64,000 bases of DNA from Kitasatospora setae KM-6054 (GTDB lineage: Bacteria; Actinomycetota; Actinomycetes; Streptomycetales; Streptomycetaceae), in contig NC_016109.1 of NCBI RefSeq assembly GCF_000269985.1, forward strand, positions 4,588,001 through 4,652,000, given 5' to 3'. Under the pieces are notes generated by a model. It ran no database searches. It was given only the letters and a program-made list of their open reading frames with translations, and was not told the origin of the DNA. The position numbers and the translations under genes were made by a program. Numbering within the stretch: position 1 is the stretch's first letter; the number at the start of each line of letters is the position of its first letter. Positions 59,186 to 64,000 of this stretch are shown here, piece by piece.

Positions 59186-60418
59186 ATGACCGATCGAGAG
59201 CTTGAACCGCCGGGGGACGGGGAGCTGCGGGCAAGTCCGCTGGAGCTCTTCTTCGACCTGGTCTTCGTCTTCGTCGTCACCCAGCTCACCGCGAGCCTGG
59301 CCCACCACCTGACCCCGGGCGGACTGGCCCGGGTCCTGGTGATGCTGGCGGTGATCTGGTGGATGTACGACGCCTACATCTGGGTGGCCAACGCGCTGCC
59401 GCCGCGCACCCACGGGCGGCGGGGGCTGATGCTGCTCGGCATGGGCTGCTTCCTGGTGATCGCGCTGAGCGTGCCGCGCGCCTTCGAGGGCGGCGGCGAG
59501 ACCTTCGGCTGGGCGTACCTGCTGGTGATCGCCGTGCACACCGGGATGTTCGCCACCGCCGGGGTGCGGCCGGAGGCGGTGGCCCGGATGGGCGCGCTCA
59601 ACCTGTTCGGGGCCGGCCTGGTGATCGCCGGCGGCTACCTGCGCGGCGGGCCCGAACTGCTGCTCTGGACGGCCGCGTTCGGACTCCAGCTGGCCATCCC
59701 GTACCTGGTCGACCTGCCGCGCTTCCAACTGCGCGCCGACCACTTCGTCGAGCGGCACGGCCTGGTGGTGATCGTCGCGTTCGGCGAGTCGGTGATCGCG
59801 ATCGGCGTCGGCATCGGCGACGCCGAGCTCACCGGGGCGCTGATCGCCGCCGCGATGCTCGCGCTGGCGGTCTGCGTCGGCCTGTGGTGGGCGTACTTCG
59901 GCTCGGACGACGAGGAGCGGGCCGTCCACGCGATGGCCCGGCTGGACGACGCCCGGCGCAACCTGGCCGCGATCAAGGTCTACAACCTGGGCCACTACGC
60001 GCTGCTGCTCGGCGTGATCCTGTTCGCGACCGGCGCCAAGACCGCCACCGCCCACCCGACCTCGCCGATCCACCTCCCCGAGGCGCTCGCCCTGGCCGGC
60101 GGCACCGCGCTCTTCCTGTGCGCCAACAGCGCCGTCCGCCGCACCCTCGACCTCGGCCCCGGCCGCCTGCGACTGCTGGCGGCCGCCCTGGTCCTGGCCG
60201 CCGCCCCGCTCGGCACCGCCTTCAGCCCGCTCGCCCAACTCGCCGCCACCGCCGCCGTGCTGGCCCTCGCCTTCCGGGCCGAGCACCGCCGCGCGACGGG
60301 TGCGGCGGCGGCCGGTGCGTCAGCCCGGGAGGACGTGCGCGGCCTGCCGGGCGCCGTGGCCGCCGTGGCCGGGGTGGGTGAGGTGGCCGGGGTGGTCGAG
60401 GCGGGGGAACCGGGCTGA
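59186..60418 (+). CDS. Low temperature requirement A (LtrA) family protein
   Basis: This 410-residue membrane protein begins SPLELFFDLVFVFVVTQL, the LtrA hallmark. It has about ten spans, with HFVERHGLVVIVAFGESVIAIGVGIG in the middle. LtrA proteins are widespread in actinobacteria; a role in cold growth was described in Listeria, and the mechanism is unknown. It is divergent from the small membrane protein gene. Confidence 0.93.
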   Translation: MTDRELEPPGDGELRASPLELFFDLVFVFVVTQLTASLAHHLTPGGLARVLVMLAVIWWMYDAYIWVANALPPRTHGRRGLMLLGMGCFLVIALSVPRAFEGGGETFGWAYLLVIAVHTGMFATAGVRPEAVARMGALNLFGAGLVIAGGYLRGGPELLLWTAAFGLQLAIPYLVDLPRFQLRADHFVERHGLVVIVAFGESVIAIGVGIGDAELTGALIAAAMLALAVCVGLWWAYFGSDDEERAVHAMARLDDARRNLAAIKVYNLGHYALLLGVILFATGAKTATAHPTSPIHLPEALALAGGTALFLCANSAVRRTLDLGPGRLRLLAAALVLAAAPLGTAFSPLAQLAATAAVLALAFRAEHRRATGAAAAGASAREDVRGLPGAVAAVAGVGEVAGVVEAGEPG

Positions 60419-60444
60419 CGGCACCGGACCGTTCGGACGGGCCG

Positions 60445-61161
60445 TCACGCCGGTCCCAGGGTGCGGAGCGCGGCCAGGTCGGCGTCGGTCGCGCCGTGGT
60501 GGCGGAGGTAGGCGTCGAGGGTGCCGTGCAGGGCGCGGGCGCGGTCGAGGGCGGAGTGCAGGTGCGCGGCCTCGACCGGGCGGGAGAGCCGTTCGACACC
60601 GGCCAGGTCGTAGTACGGGACCGGCCCGCGGTCGAGGCCGAGGCCGGTGTTGGAGAGCAGGAAGTCGGCGGTGACGGCTTCCAGCGGGAGGCCCGCCAGC
60701 GTCTGCAGCACCGCGATGGTCAGGCCGGTGCGGTCCTTGCCGACGGCGCAGTGCACCAGCAGCGGGGCGCCGGTGGCGAGGGCGCGGACGGCGCCGGCCA
60801 GGGCGGCGCCGCCGGTCTCGGCCATGAACGGGTAGAGCGCGGCCTGGTCCTCGGGCCAGGGCAGCCGGACGGTGGCCGGGTCGGGCAGCATCGGCAGGTG
60901 CAGGTACGCGACGCCGTCCGGCAGCCGGTCCGGCGCCCGGTCGACCTCCGGGGTGCTGCGCAGGTCCAGGACGGTGCGGATGCCGAGCTCGGCGAGGCGC
61001 GGCAGGCCCTCGTCGGTGAGCAGGTGCAGGCCGGCCGAGCGGTAGAGCAGCCCGGGGCGGTAGACGCCGGCCCCGGCGTCGCGGAGGTTGGGGACGTCGG
61101 GGACGGCGAGGAACGGGCTGGACGCGGTCTCGGTTTCGGTCTCGATCTCGGTCTCGGTCAT
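60445..61161 (-). CDS. Tyrosine phosphatase (PTP/dual-specificity type)
   Basis: This 238-residue enzyme has VPNLRDAGAGVYRPGLLYRSAGLHLLTDEG and IRTVLDLRSTPEVDRAPDRLP, and the P-loop LLVHCAVGKDRTGLTIAVLQTL (HCxxGKDRTG), which makes it a member of the Tyr_phosphatase/PtpB-like family. It hydrolyses phosphoesters on tyrosine or lipids. A short Thr/Glu repeat (ETEIETETETAS) opens the protein. No kinase gene is near. Confidence 0.93.
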   Translation of the reverse strand: MTETEIETETETASSPFLAVPDVPNLRDAGAGVYRPGLLYRSAGLHLLTDEGLPRLAELGIRTVLDLRSTPEVDRAPDRLPDGVAYLHLPMLPDPATVRLPWPEDQAALYPFMAETGGAALAGAVRALATGAPLLVHCAVGKDRTGLTIAVLQTLAGLPLEAVTADFLLSNTGLGLDRGPVPYYDLAGVERLSRPVEAAHLHSALDRARALHGTLDAYLRHHGATDADLAALRTLGPA

Positions 61162-61239
61162 GCCGACCACGGTAGGCGCCGGGGTGGACACCGGGCCGGT
61201 GCGTTCACCGAACCGGTATCCGCCGGGGGACGGTTGTTC

Positions 61240-61332
61240 GGCCGGGCGTCCGGTGGTCCTTCCGGGGCCGGGCGTCCGGGCGTCCAGGGGGCCTTCCGCG
61301 GCCGGGCGTCCGGCGGTCCCTACGGGGCCGGG
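61240..61332. repeat. Short dispersed GGCCGGGCGTCCGG repeats
   Basis: Three copies of GGCCGGGCGTCCGG (from 61240, 61266 and 61300) and a partial fourth lie in the 173-bp gap between the SDR and phosphatase genes. They look like slippage-type intergenic repeats without evident function. Confidence 0.7.
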
Positions 61333-61334
61333 CC

Positions 61335-62099
61335 TCAGCGGCCGCCGGCGGCGTCCAGGAAGGCGCCGGTGATGTACGAGGCGGCGGGGGAGAGCAGGTA
61401 CAGGATCGCCTCGGCGATCTCCTCCGGCTGCCCGCCGCGTCCCATCGGCAGGTTCGGGCCGACCCGGTCGACCCGGCCGGGCTCGCCGCCGAGCGCGTGG
61501 ATGCCGGTGTGGATCAGGCCCGGGCGGACGGCGTTGACCCGGATCCCCTCGGCGGCGACCTCCAGCGACAGGCCGGTGGTCATCGAGTCGAGCGCGCCCT
61601 TGGACGCCGCGTAGTCGACGTACTCGTTCGGCGAGCCGAGCCGGGACGCCGCCGAGCCGACGTTGACGATCGCCCCGCCGCGCCCGCCGTACCGGGTCGA
61701 CATCCGGCGGACCGCCGCGGCCGCGCACAGGAACGGGCCGGTGATGTTGGCGGCCCAGATCCGGTTCAGCCGGTCCTCGTCGAGCTCGTCGAGGCGGCAC
61801 TGCTTCTCCAGCGTGCCCGCGTTGTTCACCAGCGCGGTCAGGACGCCGAGTTCGCGGTCGACGGTGTCGAACAGCTCGGCCACCCCGGCGGTGTGCGACA
61901 CGTCCGCGCGGACGGCCAGCGCGGTGCCGCCGGCGGCCCGGATCCGGTCCACCACGGCCTCGGCCGAGGTCCGGTCGCTGCGGTAGTTCACGGCCACCCG
62001 GTAGCCGCGCCCGGCGGCGAGCAGCGCGGTGGCCGCGCCGATGCCGCGCCCGCCGCCGGTGACCACCAGTACGTCGTCCAGTACGTCGTCCTGTGCCAT
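61335..62099 (-). CDS. Short-chain dehydrogenase/reductase
   Basis: This 254-residue SDR has the cofactor motif VVTGGGRGIGAATALLAAG, NNAGTLEKQC, INVGSA-type IVNVGSAASRLG and the catalytic YVDYAASKGALDSMTTGLSLE (YxxxK). NYRSDRTSAEAV after the first unit suggests preference for NADPH. It resembles glucose/3-oxoacyl-reductase types; the substrate is unknown. The start ATG at 62099 gives the usual length. Confidence 0.92.
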   Translation of the reverse strand: MAQDDVLDDVLVVTGGGRGIGAATALLAAGRGYRVAVNYRSDRTSAEAVVDRIRAAGGTALAVRADVSHTAGVAELFDTVDRELGVLTALVNNAGTLEKQCRLDELDEDRLNRIWAANITGPFLCAAAAVRRMSTRYGGRGGAIVNVGSAASRLGSPNEYVDYAASKGALDSMTTGLSLEVAAEGIRVNAVRPGLIHTGIHALGGEPGRVDRVGPNLPMGRGGQPEEIAEAILYLLSPAASYITGAFLDAAGGR

Positions 62100-62207
62100 G
62101 GGGTTCGCTCCGTCCACGAGGGGGTTCGGACCCGACCGTAGCCGGTCCGCGGTCCGGTGGGCGAAACCCCTTTGCGGGGCGTGCGGTCGGGGCCCGAGCA
62201 TCGGCGG

Positions 62208-62828
62208 ATGGATCTCTCCGCCTCCCCCCACGGCCCGCTGCGGGCCGACCGGCCGGACGACCCGGCCGCGTACCTCGCCGCCGACGCGGTCATCGACCAC
62301 GACCACCCGGCGGTCACCGCGCTCGCCGCCGAACTGCGCCGCCCGGACCCGGTGCGGACGGCCGAGGCCGCCTTCGGGTACGTCCGGGACCGGATCGACC
62401 ACTCGGCGGACGTCGGCCGCTGGTCGGCCGCCTACCGGGCCTCCGACGTGCTCGCGGCCGGCAACGCGATCTGCCACGGCAAGTCGCACCTGCTGGCCGC
62501 GCTGCTGCGCGCCAACGGCATCCCGGCCGGCCTCTGCTACCAGAAGCTGGAGGTCCTGCACGGGCTCAACGGCTTCCTGCTGCCCGGCAGCCGCTGGTGG
62601 GTCCGGCTGGACGGCCGGGGCAACCGCAACGGCGCCGACGGGCACTTCGCCACCACCCCCGCCGAGGAACGGCCCGCCTGGGCCAACGACCCGGCGCGCG
62701 GCGAGCACCACTACGCCACCGTGTACGCGACCACACCGGAACCACTGCTGCAACGCCTGCGCACGGCCGTCCCGAACAGCACCGGCTACGGCTACCTGCC
62801 GCTCGAACTGCCCGACCCGGTGCGGTAG
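62208..62828 (+). CDS. Transglutaminase-like family protein
   Basis: This 206-residue protein has the papain-like core AAGNAICHGKSHLLAALLRANGIPAGLCYQKLEV, where the Cys in AICHGKSHLL is the expected nucleophile. DGRGNRNGADGHFATTP follows. Bacterial members of this stand-alone group are probably peptidases or inactive relatives. It is divergent from the SDR gene, with 108 bp between the starts. Confidence 0.85.
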   Translation: MDLSASPHGPLRADRPDDPAAYLAADAVIDHDHPAVTALAAELRRPDPVRTAEAAFGYVRDRIDHSADVGRWSAAYRASDVLAAGNAICHGKSHLLAALLRANGIPAGLCYQKLEVLHGLNGFLLPGSRWWVRLDGRGNRNGADGHFATTPAEERPAWANDPARGEHHYATVYATTPEPLLQRLRTAVPNSTGYGYLPLELPDPVR

Positions 62829-63025
62829 CCGGCGGGCCGGGAGGCGGCCGGTACGCCGGGTTCTGTCTCCCGCGCCCGGGAAACCGCTGGCGCGGGCGGG
62901 GTGGCGCGGGCGACACTGCACACCCGTTCGGTCCCGTCCCCGTCCCGTGCTCCGTCCCGCTCCGTTTCGCTCCGTCCGCGACCGCGCCCGTCCGCGACCG
63001 CGCCCGCCCGAGGAGGCGACCGCCC

Positions 63026-63709
63026 GTGCACGTCCTGCTCTCCGGCATCGTCGGCTCCACCGCGTACGGCCTGGCGCACGCCGGCTCCGACCTCGACCGG
63101 CTCGGCCTGTTCGCCGCGCCCACCACCGCCTTCCACGGCCTGCACCGCCCCCCGGAGTCGCACGTCACCACCGGGCCCGACCGCACCCTGCACGAGGCCG
63201 CCAAATGGTGCCGGCTCGCCCTCTCCGGCAACCCGACGGCCAGCGAACTGGTCTGGCTGCCCGAGGAGTTGTACGAGGTGCGGACACCGCTCGGCGAGGA
63301 GCTGATCGGCCTGCGGGAGTCCTTCCTGAGCGGCCCGGCGGTCCGCCGCGCCTACCTCGGCTACGCCGACCAGCAGTTCCGCAAACTCACCGCCCGCGAC
63401 CGCACCGACCCGGCCGGCCGGGCCAAGGCCGCCAAGCACGCCCGGCACCTGGTCCGGCTGGTCCGGCAGGGCGTCACCCTGCACGAGACCGGCCGACTGG
63501 AGACCCGGCTGCCCGACCCCGAACGGGTCCGCGCCCTCGGCGAGCGCTACGCCGACCACCCCCAGGACGCCCAAGCCCTGCTCGCCGACGCCGCGACCCG
63601 CTTCGACCGCCCCGGCGTCCTGCCCACCACCCCCGACGAACGCCCCGCCGAGAGCTGGCTGCAACGCGTCCGAACCGCCCACCTCCCCCCGACCCGCACC
63701 CCGGCCTGA
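63026..63709 (+). CDS. Nucleotidyltransferase of the RlaP/DUF4269-like type
   Basis: This 227-residue protein begins MHVLLSGIVGSTAYGLAHAGSDLDRLGLFAAP. This is the GS...G...SDxD active-site pattern of DNA polymerase beta-type nucleotidyltransferases, as in RlaP (RNA ligase-associated). A helical part follows (KWCRLALSGNPTASELVWLPEELYE). The GTG at 63026 has GAGGAGG upstream. No RNA ligase partner is in the window. Confidence 0.82.
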   Translation: MHVLLSGIVGSTAYGLAHAGSDLDRLGLFAAPTTAFHGLHRPPESHVTTGPDRTLHEAAKWCRLALSGNPTASELVWLPEELYEVRTPLGEELIGLRESFLSGPAVRRAYLGYADQQFRKLTARDRTDPAGRAKAAKHARHLVRLVRQGVTLHETGRLETRLPDPERVRALGERYADHPQDAQALLADAATRFDRPGVLPTTPDERPAESWLQRVRTAHLPPTRTPA

Positions 63710-63831
63710 CCCCCGCCCCGCCCCCACCCCCACCCGGGCGACCCGCCCGGTAATCCACTGGCCACCACCGCCGGGGCACCAGGTAGGATCACCCCGGCAG
63801 GCGCTGTCCCACCCGGTTCCACGCCTGCCGC

Positions 63832-63904
63832 GGGCCGCTAGCTCAATTGGCAGAGCTGCGGACTTTTAATCCGTAGGTTCAGGGTTCGAACCCCTGGCGG
63901 CCCA
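63832..63904 (+). tRNA. tRNA-Lys (TTT)
   Basis: Acceptor GGGCCGC/GCGGCCC, anticodon arm GCGGA-CTTTTAA-TCCGT (anticodon TTT) and T-arm CAGGG-TTCGAAC-CCCTG. No CCA is encoded. The tRNA is followed by a strong terminator hairpin. Confidence 0.97.
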
Positions 63905-63942
63905 CTCGGAACGTGGCGGTCATACCGCCTCTGACCTGCAGC

Positions 63943-63979
63943 GCAGCACCCCGACTAGTTCGAGTAGTCGGGGTGCTGC
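63943..63979 (+). terminator. Terminator after tRNA-Lys
   Basis: GCAGCACCCCGACTA and its exact complement form a 15-bp stem with a 7-base loop, 39 bases past the tRNA. Confidence 0.85.
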
Positions 63980-64000
63980 TGTGTTCTCGGGGCATCTGCG

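Noticed and set aside
62829..63025. Possible gene between the transglutaminase-like and nucleotidyltransferase genes
   Set aside because: Only low-complexity frames occur; repeated CCGTCCCG/CTCCGT-type bases explain them.

Overview
The window is high-GC actinomycete DNA, most likely from a Streptomycetaceae genome (Streptomyces or Kitasatospora). The evidence is the extreme third-position GC, frequent GTG starts, start/stop overlaps of the GTGA and ATGA type, and the conserved block purF-purM-DUF3073-vdh-hypothetical-bldC-hrpA at about 28-39 kb, which has the same order as S. coelicolor SCO4086-SCO4092 as I recall it.

Region 1 (1 to about 13.9 kb) is accessory. Its left part carries the backbone of an actinomycete integrative and conjugative element (AICE), all on the minus strand: an SCO3933-type regulator, an FtsK/TraB-type DNA translocase, a tiny 52-residue protein and a RepSA-type replication initiator. 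Excision and integration genes would lie beyond the left edge. The middle part (5.6-9.5 kb, minus strand) is a compact lasso-peptide operon: HATPase, one-TM protein, precursor A, macrocyclase C, fused RRE-protease B and a GNAT acetyltransferase. The predicted core GSSNNSVEAKRSPYDA shares Gly1, Glu8, Lys10, Arg11 and Tyr14 with the acetylated lasso peptide albusnodin, and the acetyltransferase gene sits in the same place. A divergent TPR-type XRE regulator with a TTA codon, a NUDIX protein and a pair of ParB/Srx-fold proteins of atypical composition complete the region.

Region 2 (14-27 kb) is chromosomal: a pirin gene with a truncated tandem duplicate, SseB-like protein, FadE5-like acyl-CoA dehydrogenase, M18 aminopeptidase, thioredoxin/NHL protein, an area with disturbed reading frames, an APH-like kinase, LURP-one-like and DUF350 proteins, a GNAT enzyme and purA.

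Region 3 (27-41 kb) holds a diacylglycerol-kinase-like protein, purF, purM, DUF3073, valine dehydrogenase, bldC, tRNA-Asp, the helicase hrpA, and a WXG100-like protein beside an NlpC/P60 protein with no signal peptide.

Region 4 (41-53 kb) holds regulator/enzyme pairs with visible operators (TetR with hydrolase, two further TetR genes, a VOC protein), a MITE-like inverted-repeat element, a tightly overlapping XRE-ImmA-MAB_1171c-MpaB operon, a glycosyltransferase, a cell-wall amidase and a Uma2 protein. A tRNA cluster (Phe, Asp, Glu) follows.

Region 5 (53-64 kb) holds a zincin, a FluC pair, a lipoprotein, a DEAD-box helicase with RGG-type repeats, a PARG-like macrodomain protein, LtrA, a tyrosine phosphatase, an SDR, a transglutaminase-like protein, a nucleotidyltransferase and tRNA-Lys. 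No CRISPR array, rRNA or insertion sequence was seen.
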